From Biomphalaria glabrata (lineage: Eukaryota > Mollusca > Gastropoda > Planorbidae), in the NCBI RefSeq assembly GCF_947242115.1, contig NC_074711.1, forward strand, positions 43,462,463 to 43,526,462: 64,000 nucleotides of DNA, given 5' to 3'. Shown here in pieces: positions 22,878-35,256 of the stretch. Below the pieces are notes generated by a model. The model saw nothing but the letters and a program-made list of their open reading frames with translations. It had not been told where the DNA came from and did not search any database. Made by a program: the position numbers and the translations under genes. The stretch's first letter is position 1. Each line of letters begins with the position of its first letter.

Positions 22878-23924
22878 TATTAAAATGATTGGTCTTGCAA
22901 GAAATAAAGACATTCAAAAGAAGTTTTGTATTTTAATTCGATGGAAATTGCAAGCATTTTATCCGGTTGGATATTTTGTTTACACAGCGGGGGAAGAAGT
23001 CGATGATTAGTGGGCGTGGTCATTTCTTTATATAGTTTTATTATACAATTATTATAGGCTTACTATAAACTTGGACTCCACAGACTCCTAAGTTCTAATA
23101 TACCTCACGAGTCATTTATCCACATTAACACCTTTTTTTTTCGAAGGGCAAAGTGAATTAGTTTCATAGTGACAACTTCTCGATATTCATTTCACCATGA
23201 AATTCTATGGATCAAAGGGAAATACATTGTCCCTCTACAGCATTCTACTTAAATAGAAAGTAGCGTGTACATTTGAGCAAGATGTTATACAGAAGACCCA
23301 AACTATGTAGATGACAGCTAGGACTGCGTAGCCAGGTGAAATACTTCACTTCTTTTTAATCTTCCGACTCCAAGACAAGTTTTATTTTTCAGAAGAATGA
23401 GATTCACAATATCTCACGAGTCAAGTAAGTCTAATGAATTGGTGAGAGGGTTAATAATATCCTGTTTTCTAAGTATTAGGTACGGCTACAAATTATATGT
23501 ATCACATTAATAATTCTCGCTATGTAAGGACGCCAATGTATGCATAAATTATAAATTTGAATGTTACTTTACAGGCGTATGAATACATTTATCAAACATT
23601 TTTTTAACGAAGTCTGGAAGTCAATGACGTATTTCAGCTGACATGAGCGTAAAAACCCAGAATGTCAAATTTAGTACCACATATGTTAATGTCACAGGGC
23701 ACAGACACACCCAGTGATAGACAGAGAGCAAGAGAGAGAGAGAGAGAGAGAGAGAGATCTCAAGTTTTTTACAAATTGAATTGCTAAAGTACGTTCGTCA
23801 TTGGATGAATAAGTTTGATTATGGCATTATTGTAATTGTGGCCCCGCTCAATGAAGATCTATTAATAAATCTGACACCAACTGCAGAGCAATGATGTATA
23901 CATTGAATACGTTTCTACAAGTGT
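22878..23924. other. Unassigned non-coding DNA
   Basis: No gene recognised. A (GA)n tract lies at 23729-23757. Confidence 0.45.
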
Positions 23925-24251
23925 AACAAGAGCAGTGGTTCCTAACAAAAGCAGTGGTTCCTAACAAGAGCAGTGGTTCCTAACAAAAGCAGTGGTTCCT
24001 AACAAGAGCAGTGGTTCCTAACAAGAGCAGTGGTTCCTAACAAAAGCAGTGGTTCCTAACAAGAGCAGTGGTTCCTAACAAGAGCAGTGGTTCCTAACAA
24101 AAGCAGTGGTTCCTAACAAGAGCAGTGGTTCCTAACAAAAGCAGTGGTTCCTAACAAGAGCAGTGGTTCCTAACAAGAGCAGTGGTTCCAAACAAACAAG
24201 AGCAGTGGTTCCTAACAAGAGCAGTGGTTCCTAACAAGAGCAGTGGTTCCC
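23925..24251. repeat. 19-bp minisatellite, about 17 copies
   Basis: AACAAGAGCAGTGGTTCCT repeats head to tail, with AAAAG and AGAG variants in patterned succession and one copy lengthened by AACA. Confidence 0.95.
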
Positions 24252-24595
24252 TAAAATAAATTGAGTTACGATCGATGTATGCTTGACTTACTTGCCTTTA
24301 GACTCCCAGTAGAGCCGCAACAGTACGCAATCGGACTATTTGGACTATCCCCCTCACTTGGCCCATGGCAATCCTGCCAACTGAGCTTCTTGGTCAACCA
24401 ATATCTTCGATGTTTGGTTTGGTCTCCTGCACTTTCCCTCTAGAGCCTGTTCTGCAATGTTTTCTGCTCTTCTTCAAGCGGAATACCCAATCCAGCCCAT
24501 ATAACGTCGTTTGATTTATAAAAACAACTCAATACTGTCTAAAAAAATATACTTTCGATATATGACCACAGAATACCCAATAAAAGGATTCACAC
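24252..24595. other. Unassigned non-coding DNA
   Basis: Short frames only; nothing recognised. Confidence 0.4.
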
Positions 24596-25082
24596 ATGAG
24601 AAGCCCACATAAGATACAGACAGTTGACCACCAAACAACACATAAAAAGTTGGCGCACACATAACATATAGAGCAGTTGTTCCTAACAAGAGCTGCTCAC
24701 ACAGGAGACACAAACAGTTGGCCACCATACAACACACAGACACAGTTGGCCCACACGTGAGACACAGACAGCTAGCCCTAAACCTAACCCACACGAGACA
24801 CAGACTGTAGACCCACACACAGAAAGTTGGCCAACACATAAGACACAGACAGTTAGCTAACCCTAAACCTAACCCACACGAGACACAGACTGTAGACCCA
24901 CACACAGAAAGTTGGCCAACACATGAGACACAGGCAGTTGACACATACAGTTGGCCCACACATGAGACACAAACAGTTAACCCAAACATGAGATACGAGA
25001 CACAGTCAGTTGGCACACACGTAACACTGAGACAGTTGACCCACACATAACATACAGACAGTTGATCCCCACATGAGACACA
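24596..25082. repeat. Irregular 20-30 bp tandem repeat (ACACATGAGACACAGACAGTTGG type)
   Basis: Units built from GAGACACAGACAGTTGG and CCCACACATGAG vary in length. A block of about 78 bp containing CCCTAAACCTAACCC and AGACTGTAGACCCACAC is present twice (about 24774 and 24853). A single minus-strand frame of about 216 codons (Cys/Val/Leu rich) crosses it and is a repeat artefact. Confidence 0.9.
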
Positions 25083-25200
25083 ACGGTGAATGAAAAGCTT
25101 AACATGAGTTCCAAATTTTTTTAAACATTTCAATTTATCTGTAAAAAACCTGTGAGAGTCATACAAGAAACTAATAGAGTAAAAGATATTTATTCACCTA

Positions 25201-26880
25201 CACTGGCGGACCCAGGAGGGGGGGGCGGTAGGGGCGATCGCCCCCCCCCCCCCACTCGGCCGACCCCCCCGGGGGGGCGAATTTTATTATAGAATTTACA
25301 CAATTTGTATACGAATTTATCACTTATGTGAAAATATATACTAATTATTTATATTTCAACCTATTTTAAGATTATTTCGCCCCCCCCCCTCTAGTATCTT
25401 GGCCGATTTGGTGGGGTCGGGAGGGGGCGATGGTATCATTGCCGCCCCCCCATACACTTTCGAGTGGGGGGGGCGGTCCAATTTATTTGTAGAAATCACA
25501 GCTTGCTAACAGAATCAATTAAATATCTATATGATTAAAACTTGTTATTGATATTTTAACCGATCTTTATATTATGTCGTTCCCTGTTTGCCAATTGATG
25601 GGGGGGGGGATACCACTACTGCCCTTCCCACCTAAACCCTTTGAGTTTTTATGGAAAAATCATAGTTTGTGAAAAAAATTAGTTGAATTAATATATAATT
25701 TTTATATTATGTCGCTCCCTTTCTGGTATTTTGGCCGATTCGGTGGGGTTGGGGGGAGGGCGATTGCATGTACTGCCCTCCCCACTCTAGCCCTCTGAGT
25801 GCTGGGGGGGGCGGTCCTATTTTTGTGGAGAATCATAGTTTGTGAACAAAATTAGTTAAATATCTATATAATATGTGACCCATTGTATATTATGTCGTAC
25901 AACACTCTAATCTCAAATTGTATCATTATTAAATTTAAATGAAAAGGGTTGTACCAGGTGGGAGGGGCGATACATGCAATCGCATTTCCCCCATCGGACA
26001 AATCAATACATTTTCTTTTTGTATTATAGTTAAGAAATTACAAAATTTAAAAAATCTGTCACTAATATAATTTATATATACTATAAATTAAATTCTTATA
26101 TCGAGTCGCCCCACCCCTATTATTTAATGCTAAATGCAATCTTTAGCAGAAATTATTAAGGGAGCGAGGATTAATCGTTTTCACTCTACCGTCCCTCCCA
26201 TTTCCAGACAGAGTTTATGTAATTTCACATGAACTTATCATAATTATTTTAAGAAAGACTTTGCATTGGAAAAGTTAGAATTCAAACGAAATTTTTAAGT
26301 ATAAGAGTCGTGATTGAGATGAGTTCTAAACTCAAATAGTATTTTCAAAGACGCCTTTTCCCAACCTGTACTCAATCTGATATTTTTCTAGTTAAATAAA
26401 TTTGGGACTATAACTCACAATTTATACTTCAATTTTCTTGAATACTATTTATTGAATTTTTTTTTTTCGGCGGCGATCCTCAAAACCAAAATCTAAATAT
26501 GTGGGGTATCTTATCTTTTCAAGGAACAAATCGGTTTTATTTGCAATCTATTTAGGGCCTATAAATTCATATTGGAATATTTTTCAAGTACATTATTCAA
26601 AAGATCCTTTTTTAATAGTATGAATAATGAGCTTTAGGTCAGGAGAATGCGTTTCTGCATTGAAGAATGCAAGAAAACGCTTTTGGCGTCGGGGCTTCGC
26701 CCCGAACTCCATTGATGAATAATGAGCTGTAGATGTCAGGAGAATGCGTTTCTGCAATGAAGAATGCAAGAAAACGCTTTTGGCGTCGGGGCTTCGCCTC
26801 GAACCCCACTTGGGAACCTTATAGCGCTGCCCCAGTTGTTTTGTTTTTCGCCGAAGGTTGAGAAATACTGCTTTTTTTAT

Positions 26881-26968
<88 letters not shown>

Positions 26969-27052
26969 ACGCACGTTTATGCATAGGGTTAGGGTTAGGA
27001 TTTGAAAAAAAATCGCCCCCCCCCCCACTCCAAAGTTCTGGATCCGCTAGTG
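25201..27052 (+). mobile_element. Homopolymer-rich DNA element, most complete copy
   Basis: It starts CACTGGCGGACCCAGG. The far edge, read inward on the minus strand, is CACTAGCGGATCCAGAAC, so the ends are imperfect inverted copies. Between them are four or so about 170-bp tandem units, each with a CGCCCCCC block, GGCCGATTNGGTGGGG, GAGTGGGGGGGGCGGTCC and an AT-rich spacer. An AT-rich tail and two about 105-bp units with GTCGGGGCTTCGCCCCGAAC (26620-26815) follow. No transposase. No clear target duplication, so the superfamily is open; the end style is hAT-like. Confidence 0.6.
26885..26967. repeat. Compound (AT)n(GT)n microsatellite
   Basis: About 60 bp of AT followed by about 22 bp of GT, inside the homopolymer-rich element. 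Confidence 0.95.
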
Positions 27053-28249
27053 CCTTTGAGCCACCAACAACTTCCTTTCTCTTCTTCGCCCGTGTAAGAA
27101 TGAAGTACAAAAAAAAAAGATTCCATTAGTTTCAAACTACTTTGAAATGTCGATTCAAAATGGGTAGAGACCCGAAGACTACGAATTGAGAGGAGCCTAT
27201 TAGTGTCCCATACTTGCGGTGAGGTTCAAGCGAAACCTCTCGGCATTTAAGCACAAGAGCAGTGATGAGCCTAGATGTACGTATTACTATTTAAAAATGT
27301 GATTGAACTGAAAGTTCGAACTGTAACTGTTTTGGAGCTTACATGCACTATACATAATAAAGGCAGCGGGACAAGAGTCGCCAATGATCCTGTTTTCAGC
27401 TCGCACGGTGTGAGTTTCTCCTGAGAAACAACATTTTTTTTTTGGATTTTCCTAGTTGAAGTTGGCACACACAATGCTCATTTCACACATGGCAACAACT
27501 TGACGTAAAAACAACAGCATACTTTCCAATGCTTCCTCTCTAGGTTTATCTTTCTTTCAATGGTTTGGCCATTCATATAATTATACTAATGAATCATAAA
27601 CAATTACAAAATACATTTGAGTGATGGCTTCATGGGCTCTGGCCCATCCTTTAAAAAGCCATAGATTAAAAAAAAATACTGGCTACAAACTAAGTAAGTA
27701 ACCATTAAAAAAAAAAATCAAGTGCTTTAAATGACTAGTCGAATCTGGTGTTGAAGAGTTGGCAGCATGTAGTACTAAGAACCACCTTTTTTCTTCTCCC
27801 CCTGAACTCTGCACAATTAATTCAGATCATTTCCATTAAAGTGTTCAAAAAATAAATGTATGGGGCCTTCACCAAAGCCCTTCAAAGAGACTTTTGAAGT
27901 CCGGCACTAACTGGGTAGTCTTCAAGAAAAGGCGACTTGCTCCCAATGTCTTTCTGTGATCTTTCAGGATTTGATCCCCAACTCCCCAAGCATTTTTTTT
28001 TCTTACAATCTTTGAATGGTCGTGGTCAAAGTTACCAAATAACCATAGTCCATAGCTTAGCTTCGATAGTTTTGACTTACAAGTACCCTTATTATGGCTT
28101 ATACTTCAAGGTGTTTGGGCATTGCATTCCATTATTGTTATCTGATTACAAGCATTAGACCTTGTTGTATATTTTTATAGATATAACATTTTCTAGTGCT
28201 AAACTATTCTATTAATATTAAAGAAGTCAAATAAATAAAATAAGTCCGC
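27053..28249. other. Unassigned non-coding DNA
   Basis: No convincing exon. One splice-acceptor-like TTCTGTGATCTTTCAG at 27952-27967 is followed by only a short frame. Confidence 0.4.
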
Positions 28250-28520
28250 CTACTTTACTAGCTCATCTAAGCTATTGGACATATCCATGTTGACAACTTT
28301 ATTAGCTAACCTTTAGGACATGTTCATGTTGACTTCTTTTAGCTCAGCTATGGAATATGTCCAGTTGACTACTTTATAAGCTCAGCTATGGAATATGTCC
28401 ATGTTGATACCTTTTAAGCTCAGCTATGGGACATGTCCATGTTGACTACTTAATAAGCTCAGCTATGGAATATGTCCATGTTGACTACTTTTAGCTCAGC
28501 TATGGGACATGTCAATGTTG
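28250..28520. repeat. About 37-bp tandem repeat, about 6 copies
   Basis: AGCTCAGCTATGGAATATGT and CCATGTTGACTACTTT alternate with small changes. Confidence 0.85.
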
Positions 28521-28894
28521 TTCAAGATAAAGAAGTTCTAAATGTATTCTGACTCTATAGCTCCAAGTCGACTAGCTCTTCTTGACCAATCTTCTTTTAA
28601 GGCAACAAAATACGTGACATAGAAAAAGAAGTGAAAGCGATATGGTGAATTGGGGGAGGGGGAGATAAGAGAACATAAAGCAAAACGTTAAGAACATGAA
28701 AAGGATTGGGAAAGATATTGAACTAAATAGAGCAGCCAAGCAATGTCAAGGAAAGGAAGCTACATTGTAATCATCTTCTTTTTTGAAGTAACGTCTGTAT
28801 TATATAAGATAAGATACATTCAAAGATCACTGTTTTCTGGGTTGACCATAAGTCTTCGCATGAGCGAAGTTTTAATACCGCTTGTTTAGTTGCC
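28521..28894. other. Unassigned DNA with a repeat tail
   Basis: About 28772-28815 reads TTTTTTGAAGTAACGTCTGT then TATAAGATAAGATA, a tail also seen at 47255 and 59905, probably the 3' end of an interspersed repeat. Confidence 0.45.
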
Positions 28895-29010
28895 GATTTG
28901 TTTTAAACCATGTCTTCCATAGTAGTGTTAAACCATGTCTTCCATAGTAGTTTTAAACCATGTCTTCCATGGTAGTTTTAAAACATGTCTTCCATAGTAG
29001 TTTTATTTTG
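28895..29010. repeat. About 25-bp tandem repeat, 4 copies
   Basis: AAACCATGTCTTCCATAGTA is repeated with minor changes. Confidence 0.9.
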
Positions 29011-29641
29011 TGCTCGAAACGGAAGCGTTGAAGAAACTTGTTTCTGCTGAACTAAACTCAAGTGCACACAAATTATCCTAAATCTTTTAACATATAAAAG
29101 GCTTATCAGCCCTTCCTTTATTCTCTACACAAGATACACACCCAAAAAAAGGCCTGTTATTTATAGTTATCACCAAAGATAACTTTCCCTTCACTATGAA
29201 GACTTTTTTTCTAATTTGCCTTGCAATCATAACTCTTCACTTCACGGAGAACATAATTTAGAGTAGGGTCGGGGAGAGCTTATTGTTTAGAAATAAAGTC
29301 TAAATTGTTCAATGGTACACGTGTTTCCTGAGTCTAAAAGAATGTAATGAGCGCCAATTCATATAACTTAATGTCAAGACGCGGATACAGGCATAGAGAT
29401 ATAGGGACCTGAGATAGTGTTAGCAATCTAAGGCACAAACTACAGGACTAGGGCGGAGAGTAGAAGCTAGAAGTTTAGAATCTTCATAGCAAAGTATCCA
29501 TAAAATCGATATCAATGGACCAACTCGATTTTGTACCCGGATGGGCAAAATTGTAAATCAAAAACTAGAACGGATATCTCTAGCTGGTGTTTTTTATGAA
29601 GCTTAAAATGTCCGTATTTCTATTACTTGATTGATTTGAAA
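29011..29641. other. Unassigned non-coding DNA
   Basis: Nothing recognised. Confidence 0.4.
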
Positions 29642-29830
29642 ATCAATGGATGGTTGCCTAGCCGTGCGGTTTGCGCTCTGGACTGTTGTTTGGATTTAAC
29701 GATGGTCCCGGGTTCAAACCCTGCCCGCTCCCATTCCCCGCCGTCCTGCGAGAGGTTTGGACTAGGAAGTAAACTATCTTCAATTCTGAAGGAACATCCG
29801 AAACATGTAAAACATTTTACAAACAAGCAA
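29642..29830 (+). repeat. tRNA-derived SINE (family B), reference copy
   Basis: TGGTTGCCTAGCCGTGCGG (A box side), CCCGGGTTCAAACCCTG (B box), CCCCGCCGTCCTGCGAGAGG and CTGAAGGAACATCCGAAAC in order, ending in AAACATTTTACAAA. It is the most complete family B copy in the window. Confidence 0.8.
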
Positions 29831-29865
29831 ACATTTTACAAAACAATAATTTTGCATGGCATCTG

Positions 29866-31835
29866 TAATGTCTTCTGTCTGTTATGTTTTCTCTCTGTAA
29901 TGTCCTCTGTCTGTCATGTTTTCTCTCTGTAATGTCCTCTGTCTGTCATGTTCTCTCTCTGCAATGTCCTCTGTCTGTCATATTTTCTCTCTGTAATGTC
30001 CTCTGTCTGTCATGTTTTCTCTCTGTAATGTCCTCTGTCTGTCATGTTTTCTCTCTGTAATGTCCTCTGTCTGTCATGTTCTCTCTCTGCAATGTCCTCT
30101 GTCTGTCATGTTTTCTCTCTGTAATGTCCTCTGTCTGTCATATTTTCTCTCTGTAATGTCCTCTGTCTGTCATGTTTTCTCTCTGTAATGTCCTCTGTCT
30201 GTCATGTTCTCTCTCTGTAAAGTCTCTGTCACGTTCTCTCTCTCTCTGTAATGTTCTCTCTCTGTCATGTTCTCTCTCTGTCATGTTCTCTTTTTATGTT
30301 ATGTTCTCTCCCTCTCCCTGTCACGTTCTTTCTCTCTCTCTCTCTCTCTCTGTCATGTTTTCTCTCTGTAATGTTATCACTCTCTGTCATGTTCTCTCTC
30401 TGTCATGTTCTCTCTCTGTCATATTCTCTCTCTGTCATGTTCTCTCTCTGTCATGTTCTCTCTCTGTGTAATGTTCTCTCTCTGTCATGTTTTTTCTCTG
30501 TAATGTTTTCTCTCTATGTAATGTTCCCTTTATCTCTCTCTCTGTAATGTTCTCTCTCTGTAATGTTCTTTCTCTGTCACGTTCTCTCTTTCTCTGTCAT
30601 GTTCTCTCTCTGTCAATTTCTCTCTCTGTCATGTTCTCTCTCTCTGTCATGTTCTCTCTCTGTCACGTTCTCTCTCTCTCTCTGTAATGTTCTCTCTCTG
30701 TCATGTTCTCTCTCTGTAATGTTATCACTCTCTGTCATGTTCTCTCTCTGTCATGTTCTCTCTCTGTCATGTTCTCTCTCTGTGTAATGTTCTCTCTCTG
30801 TCATGTTTTTTCTCTGTAATGTTTTCTCTCTATGTAATGTTCCCTTTATCTCTCTCTCTGTAATGTTCTCTCTCTGTAATGTTCTTTCTCTGTCACGTTC
30901 TCTCTCTGTCATGTTCTCTCTCTCTGTCATGTTCTCTTTCTGTCACGTTCTCTCTCTCTCTCTCTGTCATGTTCTCTCTCTGTCATGTTCTCTCTCTCTG
31001 TCATGTTCTCTCTCTCTGTCATGTTCTCTCTCTGTCACGTTCTCTCTCTCTCTGTCATGTTCTCTCTCTGTCATGTTCTCTCTCTGTCATATCTGTCTTG
31101 TTCTCTGTTAGTCATGTTCTCAGTCAAGCTCTCTGTCATGTTCTTTATCTGACATGCTTTCTGACTGTCATTTTCTCTGAATTTCTTGTTCTCTGCCTGC
31201 CATGTTCTCTGTGGTGTTCTCTGTCATATATAAATCTGTCATATTCTCTCTCTCTGTAATGTTCTCTCCGTGTCATGTTCTCTCTATCTCTCTTTGCAAT
31301 TTTCTCTCTCTGTAATGATCTCTCTCTGTCATGTTCTCTCTCTCTGTCATGTTCTCTCTCTGTCACGTTCTCTCTCTCTGTCATGTTCTCTCCCTGTCAC
31401 GTTCTCTCTCCGTCATGTTCTCTCTCTGTCATGTTCTCTCTCTGTCATGTTCTCTCTCTGTCACGTTCATTCTCTGTCATGTTCTCTCTGTGTCATGTTC
31501 TCTCCCTGTCACGTTCATTCTCTGTCATGTTCTCTCTCTGTGATGTTCTCTCTCTCTGTCATATTCTCTCTCTGTCAATTTCTCTCTCTGTCATGTTCTC
31601 TCTCTGTCAATTTCTCTCTCTGTCATCTTCTCTCTCTGTCATGTTCTCTCTCTGTCTCTGTCATGTTCTCAGTCAAGCTTTCTGTCATGTTCTTTATCTG
31701 ACATGCTTTCTGACTGTCATTTTCTCTGTCTTTCTTGTTCTCTGCCTGCCATGTTCTCTGTCATATATAAATCTGTCATATTCTCTGTCAGACATGTTCT
31801 CAGTATGTCATGTTCTCTGTCTGCCATGTTCTTAT
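29866..31835. repeat. 2-kb TCTGTCATGTTCTC minisatellite with segmental duplications
   Basis: The first part (to about 30240) has 32-bp units mixing GTAATGTCCTCTGTCTGTCA. The rest is 14-19 bp units of CTCTCTGTCATGTT with variable CT length. Larger blocks are duplicated: about 30487-30590 recurs at 30803-30906, and about 31110-31250 recurs at 31660-31785. All long frames in it are Ser/Leu/Phe low complexity. Confidence 0.95.
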
Positions 31836-31914
31836 TCTTACTTACCCCTGCCAATCTATTTACCGTAAAGACAAAAAGTTGGAAGTTAAACAACGAATGA
31901 ACTTTAAAAATGTG

Positions 31915-32060
31915 TTGGCCCAATAAAGACTTAGAGTGAAATAAATGAACTCGATTACAATAAAGACTTTGAGTGAAATAAATGAACTCGATTACAATAA
32001 AGACGTTAAGTGACATAAATAAACTCGATTACAATAAGGACTTTTGAATGAAAGGAACTC
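31915..32060. repeat. 37-bp tandem repeat, about 4 copies
   Basis: CAATAAAGACTTAGAGTGAA and ATAAATGAACTCGATTA alternate with few changes. Confidence 0.9.
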
Positions 32061-32936
32061 GATTACACTAACGCATCTTACATCAGTATCAGAGATCATC
32101 ATACAAATTTATCTCTATGCATTCATTTTCTAGTCTGATTTCTAGATTGATATTTCCTTCTAAATTATTCCCGTTAAATTTGAAACGAATTAGGGACTAC
32201 TTGAATCAAGAAATCAATGAATTGGGGAAAGTTTGACTCGTATGATTTAACATTGTTCTATTGTAGTTTAGCGAAATCAAGTGAATCAGCAAATGATATT
32301 TTCATAGATGTAAATAAAAAAGATAATAAAGATGGAGAAATGTAGGGACAAGAGGAAGATATGAGAGAATAAAAAACGAGATAGAGAGAGAGAGAGAGAG
32401 AGAGAGAAAGAAAGAAAGAGAGAAAGAAAGAGAGAGTGAGAAAGAGAGAGAGACCTATTCTGAATTTTTAATATGTAAAAGATTTTCATAAATGGAGATA
32501 AATCTATAGAAACAAAATTTCTCTTTCATCCGGTATACAAAATACATAATTATTGATCAGCAATATATCATAGAAATCAAATAATATATATATATATATA
32601 ACAAAAAAGAAATGATCTCTGAGAAAATCCCGAAAAAGATAAAATAATATCAGCTTAAAAAGAAATGTATGTACACATTTGTCAAACAGGAAACGGGAAA
32701 TACCCAGAAGAAAATAAATCTACAGAGATTAGAATGAAAGTTGGAAATGATGTCTACGAGAAAAGATAACGCTTTTTGAAATTAACATATTTCTTTTAAT
32801 AGATGAAAGGTGCAGTTGAAAAGGGAGATCAATTAAATTTTCAAATAAACATTTGGCAAAGTTGATGTATACCAAATGTCAAGAAGGATCTGGCTTACTA
32901 CATCAGCGAATCAAGGATTATGAGATTAACTTACAG
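32061..32936. other. Non-coding DNA with (GA)n tract
   Basis: A GA-rich tract lies at 32382-32450. No gene recognised. Confidence 0.5.
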
Positions 32937-32996
32937 GTAGAGGACTGGTTGCAATCATCAGCGAGTCTAAATCCACACCATTAACTGGCGACTCAG
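32937..32996 (+). other. Weak candidate 60-bp exon
   Basis: GAGATTAACTTACAG precedes it and GTATAT follows it. It is open in a frame with both junctions in phase 1, compatible with the exon at 33252. The pyrimidine tract is poor, so this is only a possibility. Confidence 0.15.
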
Positions 32997-33251
32997 GTAT
33001 ATACATTGTGTAGTGTATTGATTCCACTACTAACCTCTTATATTATGTAACATTTTGAGTGGCCAAACCTGCTTAGACTCATCCTTCCCCCCTCCCCTGT
33101 GATTGTCCTTCATGGGTCAGTCAAGACGTCATCTCTAACAGCTTTAGTTACCCCTCTGTTGGTCAGGAGGAAATCAACCTTTCTGTATGATATGGTATTA
33201 ATCACATGTAAATTTGTCTTATATGGATTTTTATGTTGTTGTTTTTTTAAG

Positions 33252-33515
33252 TGCTGAAATCCTTAAGAATAGAGAGTAAGGCCGAAGGTCGAAAACCACT
33301 GGGAGACAATTTCATTTGTGTTCTATATAAACCAACAGTGGAGAGGGGGCTCGCCATTGAGAACACGATCTCTTCTAGGAACGGTGTGTTGACAAAATTG
33401 ATTAGATTTTATTTCATACCCGACAAGTGTTATGAACTCGGTTCTATACGACAGTCCTCCATGGTCCATTTTGTTTCTCTATTAATGGAAAAGATACAAA
33501 ACATCACAGGAAGAG
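33252..33515 (+). CDS. Candidate internal coding exon, phase 1-1, unknown protein
   Basis: It is bounded by TGTTGTTTTTTTAAG at the 5' side and GAAGAG|GTAAAA at the 3' side. The reading frame is open throughout (88 codons). Both junctions fall after the first base of a codon, so the exon is symmetrical, as is usual for modules of secreted or cell-surface proteins. The residues include GRKPLGDNFICVLYKP and FYFIPDKCYELG; the spacing of LGDNFICV would suit a beta-strand bearing a cysteine, as in Ig-like domains, but no family is recognised. Composition is ordinary, unlike the low-complexity frames around. It fits in phase with the exon at 35257. Confidence 0.35.
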
Positions 33516-34190
33516 GTAAAAGAGAAAATCTCTAGTGTTTCTATAAAATTGAACAAATCTTCTTAGGAAATAAAGAGCAATCACGTAACGTTTGAATTCA
33601 TTCTGAAAACTATTTTAGTCAAACCTAGTATTAAATTAGCGACTAGAAACATAACAAACATTTAGGAAAGCTTGGCGTCAAAGGAAAATGGTTGCCACGA
33701 ATGTGGGCCTAACCTTTCAAATCCAATCTTCTGTAGGCTAATAGACCTCTATTTCAAATGTGATAATTGGATTAAAGAAATGACCTGGGGGTGGGGGGGG
33801 GGGGGGTGAGCAGCATTCACTTTGATTCCTTTTACAGCGTTTTATTTGCTACTTCGCCCTTTCTCTCCCCCCTGCGTGTTTCTAGTCAGTGACAGACATT
33901 GAAATGTGACATCTTGGAAGTATCAGGGAAAAAATATCAACCCTTTTTCTTAGAAACAAAAATAATTCAAAACATTGTTTTTCAATTGACTCTCACGCCA
34001 GCCACTACAAAAGAAATGAAACCAAAACTAAAAAGGAAGGTGGTGGACATGTAGAGTTTCACTAACCAGACTTCACACTATTAGAGTTCACAATGTTAGA
34101 CTACACTTATAGCCTATTCTATTTTGTTTAAAGAATAAGTCTGTTTGTCTTGAATACATAAGTCCAACATTTCTCTTTTTCACTCACTCA
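33516..34190. other. Possible intron, non-coding
   Basis: A poly-G tract lies near 33788-33806. No coding sequence. Confidence 0.35.
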
Positions 34191-34376
34191 CAGTGGCGTA
34201 GCTAGAGATTTGGGGGCTTAACCTCTTTTGGGGCCCCTGCATTCTGACATTTGACATCATGACAGAGAAAATGGCGTAATATTTAATGTAAAAACTAATT
34301 TCGGACACTCATTTTGGGCCCTCCTTCAAGCCAATGGGCTTTTCAAATTTGGACCCTTCCCCATAGCTACGCCACT
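34191..34376. mobile_element. Short hAT-like MITE (186 bp)
   Basis: Left end CAGTGGCGTAGCTAGAG; right end, read inward on the minus strand, CAGTGGCGTAGCTATGG. The first 14 bases of the two ends are identical. No clear target duplication remains. It lies in the putative intron between the exons at 33252 and 35257. Confidence 0.7.
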
Positions 34377-35256
34377 GCACAGAAAAGCAACACTTCGAAA
34401 TTATTCCAAAGTGTCGGTACATCATAATTCATAAGATAACTCTGTATTTATGGCAACCCATTTTCAAAGTATCTCGTTTTTAAGGGGAATCCCCAATTCT
34501 CAAAATAACTTGAGACGGTTGGGTGGACGTATTCTCAGTGTTCTGAAACGCGCATGTTTCTTTGTCTGCATGGCAACAGTCCAACATAGTTCATGTTTAT
34601 TTGTGTCATAGATGATTATACATGCAGACAGACAGATAAACAAACAGATAGATAGATTGCACGCCTCTTGGATCATGAAGAACTAGTATTACCCACCGGC
34701 TACGTCCGTTGATTTGTTCCTATGCTACAAAGATGCAAAAAAATGTCTCTGGATTAGTTTGTTGTAAAAGTAAATTGCAGTGATGTGACAGACCGGTATC
34801 GAAAGTGTTTGAGCACTAACTTGAAGTAATGTGCTACTGCTCACAAGCAGAAGTGAAGTGCGCTCTCTCTCCGCTTTGACAGTAAATTTCTGCCTGCTGT
34901 CTTTGATCATTGTCGTGCAGCGCCCTTGAGACGGTCAACTTTTTTTTATCTGGTTTATGTGGTTTATTCAGATAATACTTTCAATTACACTAACACACAA
35001 GACAAACTGGTTAACGCATCCACGTCCAGACCTTATACTACTGTTGACCAATCAAGGTTATTGAGAAATTGTATATAGTTCATGATCATTGACACGGTTC
35101 ATTGTAATATACCCGCTGGAGTTCATCAATGATAAATTCATAGATTTTGTTTTTTGAAACCATCAGGTCCATTTTGTCATAACAATAAAGGTGAACATCG
35201 TCCAGACATTGTGCAAACGTGACGATCATTGGGTTGACTATTGTCTTTTGTTGTAG
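34377..35256. other. Possible intron, non-coding
   Basis: It contains CTAGTATTACCCACCGGC near 34683, a fragment of a repeat also seen at 20219 and 58925. No exon recognised. Confidence 0.35.

Noticed and set aside
24516-25166. 216-codon minus-strand frame resembling a Cys-rich membrane protein
   Set aside because: Built entirely on the irregular GACACAGACAGTTGG repeat.
26988-26999. Telomere repeat TTAGGG
   Set aside because: Only two units (GGGTTAGGGTTAGG) within a mobile element; not an interstitial telomere array. CCCTAAACCTAACCC near 24775 and 24855 is likewise part of a local repeat.
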